Below are positions 35,631 to 47,764 of a stretch of DNA of 64,000 nt, one piece after another (the first letter of the stretch is position 1; every line of letters starts with the position of its first letter). Under the pieces are notes generated by a model that searched no databases, had not been told where the DNA came from, and saw only the letters and a list, made by a program, of their open reading frames with translations. A program made the translations under genes and the position numbers. The DNA comes from Tenrec ecaudatus (lineage: Eukaryota; Chordata; Mammalia; Afrosoricida; Tenrecidae), in the NCBI RefSeq assembly GCF_050624435.1, contig NC_134538.1, positions 114,092,437-114,156,436 on the forward strand, in the 5' to 3' direction.

Positions 35631-35963
35631 TTACCTGATTTTAAACCAGGCAGTATTCCCTTGTTCTGTCTCTTGATCCATGTACAAGTTCCTAATGAGC
35701 CCAATGAGGTGATCTGGAATTCTTGTTCTTCTTAACTCTATCCCCAGTTTGTTATGATCCACAGCCCAGTGCCTTTGTATAGTCAAGGAAACACAAGTAA
35801 ACATCTTTCTGTTATTCTCCACTTGGAGCCAAGATCCATCTGACTTCAGCAATGATATGCCTCTTCTGAATCCAGAATGAACCTCTGGCAGCTCCCTGTC
35901 AATGTACTGCTTCAACTGTGGTTGCATGATCTGTAGAGAAATACTACTTGCGTGTGATGCCAA
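35631..35963 (-). pseudogene. RTE reverse-transcriptase core fragment
   Basis: A 110-residue minus-strand open frame. 'QPQLKQYIDRELPEVHSGFR' matches the RTE block with 'QAGFR' (fingers-palm), and 'LTIQRHWAVDHNKLG' the 'AFD.VDH..L' palm motif with altered acidic residues. 'IPDHLIGLIRNLY' follows as in active relatives. The flanking frames are broken, so this is a fossil. Confidence 0.7.
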
Positions 35964-36379
35964 TGATATTATTCTATGATCTGGGCATCATGTTGGGTTA
36001 CATTTCTTTGGACTGGGTACAGACAAGGCTCTCTTCCAGTCAGTTGGCCAAGAAGCTATCGTCCAAATTTCCTGGCAGAGACAGTGAGTGGTTCCTGTGC
36101 TTCCTCAGCTTGCTGAGACCTTTCAATGTGTGCTCCATCCATTCCTGGAGCCTTGTTTGGGGCTAATGCTTTCAGTCCAACTTGAACTTCTTCCTTCAGT
36201 ACCATTGGTTCTTGTTCATATGCTACCACCTAAAATGGTAGAAAGTTGACTCATTCTTTTTGATACCAATCTAAAGGTTTTCAGCGGCTCCTTCCTCTGA
36301 AAGGGGAGCTACATCCTTCTTTGTTGTCTGTTCATAGGGTGGAAGTTCCACTGAAATCCATTCACTTTGGATGTTCCTG

Positions 36380-36925
36380 CTGGCATTTGAAATAAGAATA
36401 AGATAGCCTCTGGTATCGCAGCCATACACAAGGCCCTCCAGTGTGACAAAACGAGAGACGAGGTAGAAATTAGAACGAGTGGGGGTTTTTAAGAGTCACA
36501 CTGAATATGAAATGTATATCCCACTAGTGTTTATTTGAACAAAATATCAAGAGCCTTATAGTTTATGGGTGGTACATTGCATGCTGTTTACCTGAAACAT
36601 TATATTTAGATTTCAATTTACTCTAACTCTAACCTATTGTGAAACAATCATGGCAACCCTGTGCCACTATTGGATTTAAACTGGTTTCTGCTATAATTCA
36701 GCATGCTTTTTCTCATTTCTTGCTGTGAACAGTTAATGAAATATTTATTGGTACTTCATGCATGACCATGTCACTTGAAAGTATACAGATTTATTATTTA
36801 ATGTGGCTAATATTCTTACTAACATATTTTTCTACATATGGTGTCTATGTTCTGGCAAAAAATCATTTTAATTTATTTTGTTGCTTTTTTACCACATTTA
36901 CTGATATGTTTATTATTCCTTCCTA
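36380..36925. other. Stretch without a supported gene
   Basis: Short AT-rich stretch between the RTE and the U1 retrocopy. A faint SINE fragment may lie at 36610-36710. Confidence 0.4.
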
Positions 36926-36940
36926 TACTAGATTACTTTT
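36926..36940. repeat. Target-site duplication, left copy (U1 retrocopy)
   Basis: 15 bp TACTAGATTACTTTT, identical to 37111-37125. Confidence 0.85.
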
Positions 36941-36947
36941 TTCTTTT

Positions 36948-37111
36948 TAGGGGAGAGCGCGAACGCAGTCCCCCACTGCCACAAATTTTGCAGTCGAGTT
37001 TCCCACATTTGGGGAAATCGCAGGGGTCTGCACCTCCGGAGTGTGATGGGTGAGCCTCGTCCTGGGACAACCAGCTTCGCGATCATGGAGTCTCCCCTGC
37101 GAGGTAAGTAT
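36948..37111 (-). pseudogene. RNU1 (pseudogene): U1 snRNA retrocopy, full length
   Basis: The minus strand starts ATACTTACCTCGCAGGGGAG (5' end at 37111), as U1 does, and runs 164 nt to 36948, the length of human U1. The 5' splice-site pairing stretch ACTTACC is intact, and so is the Sm-site core AATTTGTGG. From memory I count roughly 15-20 differences from human U1 (about 90% identity), spread through stems I-III. An A-rich tail (complement of 36936-36947, 'ttttttctttt') and a 15-bp TSD follow the 3' end, so it arose by retroposition, probably by L1. No upstream snRNA promoter element was seen, so it is probably silent. Confidence 0.9.
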
Positions 37112-37125
37112 ACTAGATTACTTTT
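37111..37125. repeat. Target-site duplication, right copy (U1 retrocopy)
   Basis: Identical partner of 36926-36940. Its first base coincides with the first base of the U1 copy. Confidence 0.85.
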
Positions 37126-37129
37126 AATA

Positions 37130-38150
37130 CTGATTTACTTCATATTTGGGTTTACATTTCTAGTGCGTACCAAAAATTGGTATGTATGATTGTTTTTTTT
37201 AAATACTATGGGCAAGAAGGTACTTTATCATATTTGGTTCTTTTGCTCATGGTCAAAATCCTGTGTTCCAATAATGTATTTATTTTCATTTGCTATTTCA
37301 ATATAAAAATGATTCTCATTTTTCTTCGTATGATTACACTGTGTGAATGGACTGCAGTGATCTGACTTGATTGCTTTTTAAGTTCTCAAACCAACATAGT
37401 TGCAGTTCTGCATGACCGATTTCATTCAGGAACATACACCTTTTAGGAGATAAAATGAAGCCTTGGCTTCTGATTGATAAGGCTATTGGGGAACTTCAGA
37501 TCAATATAAAGGTGACAGAATACAAGTAGTTCCTCTTTCTATAGATTACTGTATCTGGGCCACAGGCAGCCATCAGAAATAACGATCGTGTAGCCCACTG
37601 TATTTTGATGCCATTGGTTTTTTAAGTTTGCCTTATTCCATACATTTAGATAAATCATAATAGCAGATCTTATATCAGGGCATGCTTTTTGACTCTACAT
37701 ACTTGTGGTTTTCAAATGAAATTTAAAGGATGAAAGCTGACAGTTTCATGCTAAGTATGATATGGTACCCATTATTTATATGGTACTATATTATTGTAAT
37801 CAAAAGGAGCTGTGAAAGCTGGTGTGCATACGGTTTTGAGCAAAATAATATATATTTTCTATTAAAATAAGTTATTTTCATTTTTGCAAGATGACCTACT
37901 GCCATACCTCATATTTTAGAGGATAAAAAAGCACAGAGTGTTTTATAACTGGAATATTTGCTAACTGATGTAGTTCTTTTGTATTTTTCTCATTAATTTC
38001 ATGTTTTTGATATTCATTGTTGCAAGTTCTTCTTATTATCTAGGTTCCAAGTTCCACTCACGTTTAGATTTCCCAATTAATAATTGTTTATGAGGCTATC
38101 CAGGATATTAATAACATTATGGTAACATAGTATATCACGCTGACGTGTTG
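37130..38150. other. Stretch without a supported gene
   Basis: AT-rich, unique-looking DNA. Nothing recognised. Confidence 0.45.
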
Positions 38151-38915
38151 TAGGGGTCTCTGAGTCACCTCCTACTCGGGGAGTATATGTGTATAAGAGA
38201 ACACCGCTGGTCCTGCACGCGTCTCAAAATTATTTTGTTTGAATCCATAATGAAAGCTAACATGTCAATTCATCTCATCTAGTATCTTCCTCTTTTTACT
38301 GACCCTTTACTTTACCAATTATAACGGGTCTCTCCTGATAACATGTGGAAAGCATGTGAAATAGTCTTGCCATCCTAGTTTTGAAGGAGCATTCTGGTTT
38401 TACTCTCTCCAAAACACATGTTTGCTTTTCTGGTAGTCCATGTTACTTTCAGTATTCTTGGCCAACACCATAATTCCGATGCATTAATTCTTTTCTAGTC
38501 GCCTTCACTCATGATCCATTATTCACATGCACGAGAAGTGTTTGAAAATACCATGGCTTGAATGTACTCAAAGTGACATGATTGCTTTTTTTTTAATTTG
38601 CAAAAAAACCCCAAACCATTCAATAGGTTTTTCATAGCAGATTTGCCCAATGTAATATGCTGTTTAAATTTGTGATTGTTGTTCCTATGAGTATTGACTG
38701 TGGATCCAAGTAACATTAATTTCTTGATAGCTTCAATTTGTTTCCTTATGTATCAGAATGCTGTCTCTTAGTCCAGTAGTGAGGCTTTTCGATACTGATG
38801 GCTGTTGTCTTTGATTTGCATCAGTAAGTGCTTCAGGTCTTCTTGGACTGCAATAAGCAAGGTTTTGTCATCTTCATATTGCAATTTGCTAATGATTCTG
38901 ATATCTCATTTTATT
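38150..38915 (-). mobile_element. RTE LINE fragment
   Basis: Shares order and motifs with 34190-35560: 'ggtagtccatgttactttca', 'aataccatggcttgaatg', 'attgactgtggatccaagta', 'tcagtaagtgcttcaggtct'. Missing the 5' half. Confidence 0.7.
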
Positions 38916-38924
38916 TTAAATCAT

Positions 38925-39290
38925 TTTATTAAGAGCTCTTCCAGATATTATAACAATGCATAATTCAATTAGATCAAACATAATCGTACAAATTCTGCTA
39001 CCATCATTTTCAAAACTTTTTCTTTTTTCTTGAACACTTTGATGTCAGTTCCCCTTTATCCCTTCCCTCCCCACCCTACCCACAGGAACCATGATCCTTA
39101 GTTATAAATAGTTATTATTGTTACTGTTGTTATTATTATATTGCTATATCTAAAACCACCCATTGCATCTGTTCCACTACAACTGTGCTATTCATCTCTC
39201 TCAACTGGGCTTATAGAGTCATCTATGGGGTGGGTTCCTCCTTCCTCCCCTTTCCACCACACCTCTTCCCATACCTCCGGGAAGGCTTAC
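38925..39290 (-). mobile_element. L1 3' UTR fragment
   Basis: 'aatcattttattaagagctc' matches the 'cattttattaggggctcata' end of the local L1, and polypyrimidine blocks follow. Diverged subfamily. Confidence 0.55.
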
Positions 39291-39294
39291 TCAA

Positions 39295-39420
39295 AGTCAA
39301 CACATACTGCCACAGAGTCACGTCTGACCCTTGGCATCCTGCAGGACAGGGCAGAAGCGCCCTTGTGGGGTCATGAGACTGTAAGCGTTGGCCACAACTC
39401 TTATAGCTAGAGCCTCCTAG
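39295..39420 (-). mobile_element. AfroSINE fragment
   Basis: 'gccacagagtcacgtctgac' and 'tgcaggacagggcagaagcg' match the inverted tail and body. The head is not clear. Confidence 0.5.
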
Positions 39421-39944
39421 TTCCCCTTCTGTGAACACTAGGAAACTACCTATGTTGTAGGGTTGTTGGGTGGAGTTTTCTGTATCCATTTCTGAGATAA
39501 ATTAGGGTGATTATGCTGTTTACATCTTCTTTATCTCTGCTTAATTTTTTTCTGCTTCAAAAGAAGTAAATTAAGGTTTTCTACTATTATAGAGAATTTT
39601 CTTTATTTCCAAATTTTATTCAAGTTTAGTTTATGTATACTGGAACTTTTTCATTGGATGGGTTGATATTTATTAGGATCCTCTTCTTGGAACAACCATG
39701 TATTCTGATAAAATCTTTCCTTTCTCTTTTTCTATATTTTTGTTGCCTTTAACTCGATTTTATCAGAAATTAGCACCACTACTTGTATAGTTTTTTGGTT
39801 GTTATTCACTTGACATATGTTTCACTCTTTGATTTTTTGTTTATTGTATGTGTGTGTGTCTAAAGTATGTCTCTTTACACAATATATTGATTGGTCAAGT
39901 TTTCTTCTCCACTCTGAGATTCTTTTTCTTTTGATTCAAAACCA

Positions 39945-40152
39945 AATTTAATAAACTCGCTGTCATCAGGTTGATACCAACTCATATCGACCATATAGGA
40001 GAGAATGGAACTGCCTTTGTGAGTTTCTGAGATGGAATCATTTATGGGCGTAGAAATCTCATCCTTCTTGGATGGCTGTGGTTTCAGATGGCTGACCTTG
40101 CAGTTAGCAGCTCCAGGTACAGGCCCCTATGCCACCAGGACTCCTTTGTTTC
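39945..40152 (-). mobile_element. AfroSINE inserted in L1
   Basis: Tail 'ctcgctgtcatcaggttgat' at the left and head 'aggagtcctggtggcatagg' (reverse of 40125-40144) at the right. Well preserved. Confidence 0.8.
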
Positions 40153-40416
40153 TTGGCCAGTACATTTATTTCATTCAACTAGAGTGGAAATCAGGTGGCT
40201 ACAAAAGCATTGCTTTCATTCTGCTAGGAGTGAGTTTGTGTGTCTCTGTGTTCCATATGTTTTTTTGTTCCTACTTCTTTTCTTTACTGTTTTTGTATGA
40301 TTTCACAATCTCTTTGTTGATATTTTTAATGTTTAAGTAGACTATGACTTTCATCTTTTTAAAAATTTTGTGACATTGGCACAATTTTTTTTCAGATTAG
40401 TATATAATTTATTTTA

Positions 40417-40594
40417 TTTTCCCAATTAAAAATGTGCAATCTCTTAATATTGTCTTGACTTTCTATTTGAAATTTCTTGTGACATCCTTTACACTCATGC
40501 TTGCGTTTTCCCAATTAAAAATGTGCAATCTCTTAATATTGTCTTGACTTTCTATTTGAAATTTCTTGTGACATCCTTTACACTCATGCTTGCG
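40417..40594. repeat. Perfect tandem duplication, 2 x 89 bp
   Basis: Copy 1 is 40417-40505 and copy 2 is 40506-40594. All 89 bases agree. Both start 'ttttcccaattaaaaatgtg' and end 'cactcatgcttgcg'. The surrounding L1 is much more decayed, so the duplication is young or an assembly artefact. Confidence 0.95.
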
Positions 40595-41616
40595 TTGCAG
40601 TTTTCACTGCCTACATATTGAAATTCTGGTTCCCTGCTTTCAGTGTTGTATGTCTATTTTATTTTTGATACTTCTATATGCAGGTTGATTTCCTGGTGAT
40701 ATTTTCATCTGTTTTAATCTCTCATTGCTGTCTCTTAATCTTGAATCTGTATCTGAAGGATTCCTTTCAGCATTTCTTGGATATTTAGTCTTTTTACAAA
40801 TTATCTCCATTTCTGTTCACCTGGGAATATGCTAATTTAGGTATTTTATTAGAAGGACAATTTTATGGATATAGAATTCTTGTTTAGTGCTTTTCTTTTT
40901 CTTTCTTTCAGGGGTTTATATGTTCAATTGCCTTCTTACGCGCATGGTTTCTGTGAAGCTTAGTTACGTTGTTCCTCCTTCAGAGGTTGCTTTTTATTTT
41001 CTTGTGCTGCTGTCAGGATCATTGCTTTCTCTCTTGTGTTTGGGAATTTTGATGATATGCCTGAGGGATTTTCTTTGGGAACCTCTACTATTGGAGGTTT
41101 GTTGAGCTTCTTAACTACATAGTTTTCATCTTTCATCATATTAGGAAAATTTCTTCCAAGATGTCTTCAACAATTTTTTTGGAGTTTTTCTAACATTTAT
41201 CTTCTTTCTCAAAAGGAAGTGATATCGATCAAAATAAAGATGTGGATCAGTGCTCTAACAGAAAAATAGTCAGTGATATTACTTCAATCTTGATAATTCT
41301 ATATTCAGCTCACTAAATGTTCCCCTTTGCTACTCCAATGTATTGCCTATATTGGAAATTTTACTAAGCTCCTCGATTTTTGTTCACTATACTTGTATGG
41401 TATCTAATCTTTTAGTTTAATTTGCTCTTATATTTGTTTTAAAATCTCCTAGGGTTGCGTTTGTGTTTTCCTTTAGTTTTGGTTGTGATTTCTGTAAGTG
41501 TTTTCTAAATCTATATAATGCTTTCAAATTTCTTATCAATTAGTTCAGATATAATTTTCCCCCTGTGAGAGATTTTCTGGCTTTGTAGATGGTCACTTGT
41601 TTGGTCTCTTTTGATA

Positions 41617-41645
41617 TGTGTATGTGTGTGTGTGTGTGTGTGTAT
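41617..41645. repeat. (TG)n microsatellite
   Basis: About 13 TG units. Confidence 0.9.
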
Positions 41646-41694
41646 AAATGGAATTTCTGTAACCTGAAATCGCACTGTTATTATTTTAATGTGT

Positions 41695-42225
41695 GAGTTT
41701 TTATTGGAGTAGTTACATAATTTCATGTCAACTTGCTCAATGGGTTTTAGGGGTGGAGTCTAGTCTGTCCAGAGGTCATAGTCAATGCTGCCTCTTTGTG
41801 GGCATGCCTTTCTCCTGGCAGTTCTGGGAACTCTGGTCTTTCTCCCTGGAGACAGGACACACATACTCTATCCTTCGTGTTCCTGCTGATAAGACATATG
41901 GAGCTATGCACATTGAAGCTAGAGGAGCCACATAGAGATCCACACCAGTGCTACGATGCTTCCACCACCACTGATTCACAAGACTTTCCACCCACTGGCC
42001 TGTGATCTTCCTGCACTCAGCACATTGCATGTGTTGCATGAGTCTGAAGAGGAATTTATAGACTGGTCTTAGACATATGGGCTAATATTGGACTTATGGA
42101 CTTGATCTGGACTGGGCTGAGATGTTTTCTTAATATACAATTACTCATGGTATAAAGCTCTTTCTTAGACACATATGAGTGTCTCTGGATTTGTTTCTCT
42201 TGTCAACTCAGACTAACACATCTAT
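41695..42225 (+). mobile_element. TGTCAACTT repeat, full-length-looking copy
   Basis: Starts 'acataatttcatgtcaactt' and ends 'cttgtcaactcagactaaca', about 0.53 kb. The closest relative is 57005-57440 (shared 'agaggagccacatagagatc' / 'ggaggagccacatggagacc' and 'gacatatgggctaat'). A 'ggtataaagctctttc' block lies near the 3' end, as in LTR-type elements, but ORFs and inverted ends are absent. Confidence 0.6.
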
Positions 42226-42229
42226 GTTT

Positions 42230-42555
42230 GTTTGCTTTACTGTGATATTTTCCTTTTGCTTTAATATATCAAGACAATCGGCAATATGTTACTCTGGCCA
42301 CTAGTTGCTAGTTGCAGCACTGGGTACTTACCATCTGTTTCCAGATGGAATCGATAGTGTGCTTGAATGTGTGATGATGTCTCTACTAGAAATGATTCAG
42401 AGCAGTGGAAGGAAAGATGAACAGGTGTTGGTCTTGGTCCTTGGTCAAGTGGTGCTGGAGTTGACAATGGCACTTGCCTAGTGGGGAGGATGAGCGGTAT
42501 GGTGGTCTTAACTGGATAGGGTGCTGGCTCTCAATTCCTGGGGAATAATAGAATA
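42230..42555. other. Stretch without a supported gene
   Basis: Unassigned sequence before the second TG tract. Confidence 0.4.
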
Positions 42556-42559
42556 AAAG

Positions 42560-42569
42560 GAGTGTGTGT

Positions 42570-42604
<35 letters not shown>
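42560..42604. repeat. (TG)n microsatellite
   Basis: About 22 TG units with one interruption ('gagtg'). Confidence 0.9.
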
Positions 42605-42606
<2 letters not shown>

Positions 42607-44650
42607 AGGAAGCTGCACTAGTAAAATGGCAAAAGAAGGGGAGGAAGGAGGAACTTAATGAGAAGGAAAGAGAGAAAATGAAGCACAGAATTGACGACAT
42701 CTGGCAAGCTTGGCTAACGTAGAAATATCATGCCACACTGTAGTGTGTCCTGCCACACGCAGAAAGGAACATTAGCTGGTGCTGTTGAATTTGGAGGCAA
42801 GGGAAAAAAGAGAAGGACAGGGGTAAAAAGAGTCAAACTAATTGATGCAAGTGTGCGCTGCTGAACACAAGTGCGGCAGGAATGCAGGGCTCGCTCTGTG
42901 AGAGCATGTGCCACCATGCATGGAGGGATGGGTGTGGAAGTTGGTGATCACATGGGGGTGGGCAGTATTCTTAGTGGTTTAGCAGTTCAGACATCTTCCA
43001 CATTGAAATCTAACATGGTGTAAGCCAAGCAGTTACTTAAGTTATAGGCCTGATAATATCTCTTCAGATATTTGGCCTACTTGATGTTAAAGGTACGTGC
43101 TGTGTAGAACTTCACTCTTCTTGCTAGCCTGGATCTTACATCTGTCTCCTCAGTTCTTGACCCAATGGTGTGCCAAGTTGCCATGTGACAAGGGGAGTTA
43201 TTGTGTGCTCATCCTGGGAGCAATCAGAGCCTTCAGACCGTGGATTGACTGTGCTCTGCCAAACACAGGCCTTCCTAAGGTGACGACATCCACCTGCCTG
43301 TCGTTTCCCGTTTTCAACCACATGGAGTGGCTCAAAATTGTATATAACTTCCATAACCCAATAAGGCTGTCTGTGCTTCATGTTATGCATGGTAGGTATA
43401 TTTTGCTCAGACAAGTTAGAGCGCTGTTGGCCTGTGTTTCATGCAATGCATTAGCAGTATATATTAAGCACTGTGTCTTTAAACAGAGGAACATATGAAA
43501 CATCATGTATTGATTAGTTGATGAAAATGGATTATCAGGGCTATTAGGATTCTAACCCGGTATTTTGACTCGGAACACCAATTCATTGTTCATGTTAGCT
43601 TTACAGCCTATAATGATTCATGAATAAAGAGAATAAACTGAACTTTAATGGTATAATTTTGTTACGTTTTAATGTTTATTTATAACACATACACATTATT
43701 CAATAACCTGTAGAGTCTTAACTTAAAATTTGATCAAGGAAGTTTTAAAAGGTTTTTAATGACATGTTATATTGACTAGTTAGTCTACTAGGCAGGGCTA
43801 GGATTCATAATCAGTTTGGCAGTTGAGGTTTAGTAACACCCCAAGATGTGCTTTCACACAATCTCTTGCAGGAAGCTTAGCACTTGTAAGAAGATTAGCA
43901 TGGGATACACCTTTACTCAGGTAACCGTCCTCATGGAATTAAAATGAACTTTGCTTGGGTTCGATAAATGCTTTGGAAAGCTTATTTGATTTTTTGCTGG
44001 ATCTAGATCTGATATCTGGCATATCAACCTGTGGTTCTTTGGACTTGAGCCAATGGCTTGCATTATTGCTTGCCAATTATGGGAGCTATCAGCAGCCTGC
44101 CATCTGACCTGCAAAACCTTGGTCAGAGTTTGCATCTCTAGTCACAAGCCTAAGACCTGTTGAACTTAGATTCATTCAATATCAGGCTGGTTGATATCAG
44201 GCTGTGGTATTCCTGCTCATCCTGGGTTCATCAGCTCCCAAGACTACATGATTCAGGAGAAAATTCTAGCTTAATATCTGACCCATGGAGGTCACTGAAT
44301 GTGCCCGCTACTGCGACTGTGCATGCCATTCTTTTAGATATAAATTTCCATCCTCTCTGTAAGCATCACTGCTTTTGCTTTTCTAGAGTACCCAGCCAGA
44401 AACACTGGTAAACATGATCTAAGTCTCAATTACATATAAAATAAATGTTTCGTTAAATTATTGTGTATTTATCTCTAAATCACTATAGAAGTGATTTATT
44501 CTAATTCCTTTAACTCTGCTATTAATTGAAACATATATTTATCTGATACTTGACCCGATTTTAGCAATGTTCATTATTTAATATTTCAATTGAGCTATGT
44601 TTCCAGCATATGTTTATATACTAGTTATATGAGACATCACCCTCATATTC
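42605..44650. other. Long stretch without a supported gene
   Basis: Open frames at 43097-43498 (plus, 133 residues) and 43136-43414 (minus) overlap and lack recognisable domains. 44140-44410 ends with 'ctagagtacccagccagaaa' and might be another diverged TGTCAACTT-type copy. I do not support a gene here. Confidence 0.35.
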
Positions 44651-44659
44651 ATATTTTTG

Positions 44660-44815
44660 TGGCTAGCAATAAAAAAACCCAAAATCACTGCCATTGAGTC
44701 AATTTTGACTCATAGCAACCCTACAGGATAGGGTAGAACTTCCCCTTTGGATTTCCAAGACTATAACTCTTTACATGAGTATCAAACTTCCGGTTGCTCC
44801 TGGCGGACAGCAAAA
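44660..44815 (-). mobile_element. AfroSINE
   Basis: 'tgccattgagtcaattttga' is the inverted tail, 'gcaaccctacaggatagggt' the middle. The head at the right is decayed. Confidence 0.75.
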
Positions 44816-44829
44816 CACACTAAAAAACA

Positions 44830-45870
44830 AGTTCTGGCCTGAAAATAGCAATATGAGGCTTGAATGCACAACATGCAAACATAGAACAATAAACTAGAAT
44901 ATGACCATCCACTGTCCACTGTAAATTGTGTTTATTTGGGATAACATATCCTGTTTTTAAGATAAAAGGATCAAAGCAATTTCCTGGACAATCAAGTATT
45001 TTTCCCCAAAACAACTGTTTGATGAGTTAAGTGTAAATGAATCAGAACCATATGGGCAGAGCTTTCCTTGCCGCACAGACTGCTTTAATGGGACAAGTGT
45101 TTATGAGAATGCATTTTGGTTTTTAAAAATTTGAAAAATATTTTTGAGAAATACTGTAACAATTCAAAATGTGGTTTGCTCATCTGTTCCTGGTACAATA
45201 CACATCAAAATAAAGCCTTTAAAGGAAAACAACCCTCGGGCATAGTTAATCAGAATGATAGGCCCAGATCTGATGTTTATCAAGGATTCCTCAACTGTAG
45301 CTAGGCATTCTTTCGGGGAAGTGGGTTAAGTAGAGAATGAATTATATTTGGCAGTTGGAAAAAAAGAGGCAAACAATTGTCAGTATATGTGTATATATAG
45401 CTATATATGTGTGTGTACATATATACATTTATAAATACACATAGATGTACATATGTCATAAAATTGTCACAAAAAAGAGGTCAGTCCTCCCCATAGACAT
45501 TGAAGCCACAATTATGTTGATTCTTGGAGCCGTGGAGGTCCAGAACAGAACTGCTCGTCCCTGCTGAAAGAGTTGCAAGATGAACCAAAGTGACACTCGT
45601 ACTGGTGCTCAGCAGTGTCTGAGCGTTAGGAAATGCAGGGCCTTGCCCCCTCCCTCCCTTCCCGAAGGAGGGCGTGCGAGGACAGGGACTGTGCACAGGA
45701 CATGCTCCCATAGCCACCCCCGGGAATTGGCCAGGTAGGAAGGAAAAGGAAGCATACTAGATGTAACAATACAACACACATAGAATTTTTATAGGATTTC
45801 TTCATTGCGTAAAGGAAACGACCAATAACTACTAACAATAAATCTTGTTCTCTCTCTTCTTTGGGGGGGT
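44830..45870. other. Stretch without a supported gene
   Basis: Holds an AT/GT-rich 'tatata' microsatellite at about 45385-45450 and a GC-rich block at 45510-45740. Short minus-strand frames in that block (45481-45717) have no recognised domain. Confidence 0.4.
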
Positions 45871-45874
45871 TGGG

Positions 45875-46560
45875 GGGTTGTTAGGTGTTGTTGACTTTGT
45901 TCCAATTCTGACAACGCTATTGACAACAGAAACACCGTCCTGCCCTGAGCCACCTTCACAGTAAATTTTGTGTTTAAGTCCATGGTTGCAACCCCTGTGT
46001 CCATCTGTCTCATTGAGGGTCTTCCGATCTTCGTACTGGCAATCTAAGCCTGCTGTCCTCAAGGGACTCCGCCTTCCTGACCAGTATTTCAAGTCCTTTT
46101 CACATTAAGCAAATAACTGTGTATCCTCTGCATATCTAGGTTTATCACGAGCCTTCATCTTTCCCTGATATCACATTGTTTTCAGATCGTCCAGCCTCTT
46201 GGATTAATTACTCAAGATGAATCAGTCAGTCTGGTGAGGACACAACTTTCACACACTCATTTTAGAACACCCAGTATTCATTCATTCTGGATCTTTCCCA
46301 GTTCTCCTGAATCTTGCTGGAATTTCTGGGAGTCCTTTCTCCCGTAATGTTGTGATGGTTCTTGAATTATCTTCAGCAACAATTTACTTGTGGGCGATAT
46401 TAAGGATACTGTTAAATAAGTTGTGCATTCTGTTGAATCACTTTCTTTGGCATGGGCACAAGATATGGATCTCTTCCAGCCTTTGACCGTTTACCTATCT
46501 TCTAAATTTCTTGGCGTGGCCCAGTTAGCACATCCAGTGTTCTAATATTATCCATTAGGC
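45875..46560 (-). mobile_element. RTE LINE fragment
   Basis: Left end 'ttgttaggtgttgttgactt' is the inverted RTE tail. It goes up through the C-terminal region to RT blocks near 46300-46500. Parallel to 34190-36370. Confidence 0.65.
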
Positions 46561-46869
46561 ATGGGGAAAGACAAGAAATCAGGAGTATTTATGGAATACC
46601 TAGGCAATTGCAGAAGGAATTTATTCTTTCCCATTCCCCTTCTTTTTTATTTTTTTAAATAAATCTTTAGGCTTAACCTTGAAGCAAAGGTCAAGAAGTG
46701 GGTAGTCATACTGTCAGGAGTTGTATTTTTACCATATAAAATATTACCTCAGAATATCAGTACTCACAACAAATTCTTGAGTCTGAACTTATAACACAGT
46801 TGTAGATTTGCTGTTCTAAGCTGATTGGACCAAATTGGACTGTACATTCTTGTCAGGTTCCGGTCTTAT

Positions 46870-47370
46870 GTGGGTAGACTAGAGAAACAAATCCTTAGAT
46901 ACTCATATATGTGGTATAAGAAGGAGCTTTATACACAAGAGCAGTTGAATATTGAGAATATCTATTAGCTCAGCACTGGCAGGGTCTCCACATGGCTTCT
47001 CAGGCTCCAGAAGCCTGGCTCCATCAGTCTCTCTCCACGTGTCTTCTCCACAGGAATGTCTCAGAGAGAGTCAGGAGAGAGAGTGAGTATTTCTCCTCAG
47101 CTTGTCTAGCTCCACTGGTCGTTTCAGTGAGACTGTTTTCAAATTGTATCATATTACCTTCTAAAGGGATTTTTGATAAGTTTTATTGGACTTTGACTTT
47201 AGAGTTAATGTAACATAATTTTTAATTCCAGGGAGCAATACCGGAGTTCCCGGAATCCTCAGGAGAAGGCCATTCCCACCGAGAGGCCTCATTGGCTATG
47301 ACCTGAGAGGCAGCCTAGCCTCCCCGCTTCACTCTGAAGCCTCAAGTCGAACACCAGCTCGTGTAACTAG
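46870..47370 (-). mobile_element. TGTCAACTT repeat with an extra inserted block
   Basis: Starts 'gtagactagagaaacaaatc' and ends 'aacaccagctcgtgtaacta'. Compared with 59145-59505 it has about 130 extra bases at 47100-47230, which match 47765-47905 in reverse. Confidence 0.6.
47088..47215. repeat. Inverted pair, left arm
   Basis: Resembles the reverse complement of 47765-47905. Shared blocks include 'caaattgtatcatattacct' and 'gataagttttattggac'. Confidence 0.7.
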
Positions 47371-47764
47371 CACAGGTGGGTAGCAGATTTTGTTCTGTAG
47401 TCCAGGCTAGGATGGCAGGGCAGTTGGTATGCGTTTTCTCCTACATTCAAGAGAATGGCCAAATAATGGAGGTGCATTTAAAAGCTGTGCTGAGATCACA
47501 AGCACTGCACTCCCCAAATCAAGCAATACATATTTCAAAACTCAAAGCCATTGCATCGGGAATGTTTATCTTGGCAAAGTAATTTGGTTTGTGAATAATT
47601 GGAAATTATGATCCAAAATATTACAGGAGGTTCTGTCAATAGTTCATGAGGACAGGGCTGATCTGGTGCTTTGGTATCTTCTTAGCATCTGAGGTGGGAA
47701 TTTTCATTTTGTTTGTTTTAATGGAAGAATGGAAAGGTGGGTAAAATTAGTAAATGTATTAAAT

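Larger units (their letters stand above)
34190..36370 (-). mobile_element. RTE LINE, minus strand, interrupted
   Basis: The 3' end lies at the left ('ttgctaggtgccatcaagtc'). Sequence then runs up through the C-terminal region to the RT core on the right. A TGTCAACTT repeat (34555-35135) interrupts it. RT-core landmarks include the family block 'MPLLNPE'-type near 35860 and the Y-ADD-flanking region near 35500. The 5' part with the endonuclease is absent. Confidence 0.75.
39480..41480 (-). mobile_element. Decayed L1 ORF region, minus strand
   Basis: Minus-strand L1: the 'attttatcagaaattagcac' block and 'cactttacacaatatattga'-type blocks (39760-39890) match the endonuclease part of ORF2. The 40900-41200 part matches the ORF1/5' region ('ttgctttctctcttgtgttt'). 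No open frame survives. Interrupted by an AfroSINE at 39945-40152 and changed by an 89-bp tandem duplication. Confidence 0.55.

Noticed and set aside
43097-43498. 133-residue plus-strand open frame
   Set aside because: Overlaps a 92-residue frame on the other strand, shows no domain, no good start context and no splice or expression support. Likely chance.
45867-45885. G-quadruplex in the G-rich run
   Set aside because: Only two long G-runs occur; a standard four-run motif is not met without splitting runs.
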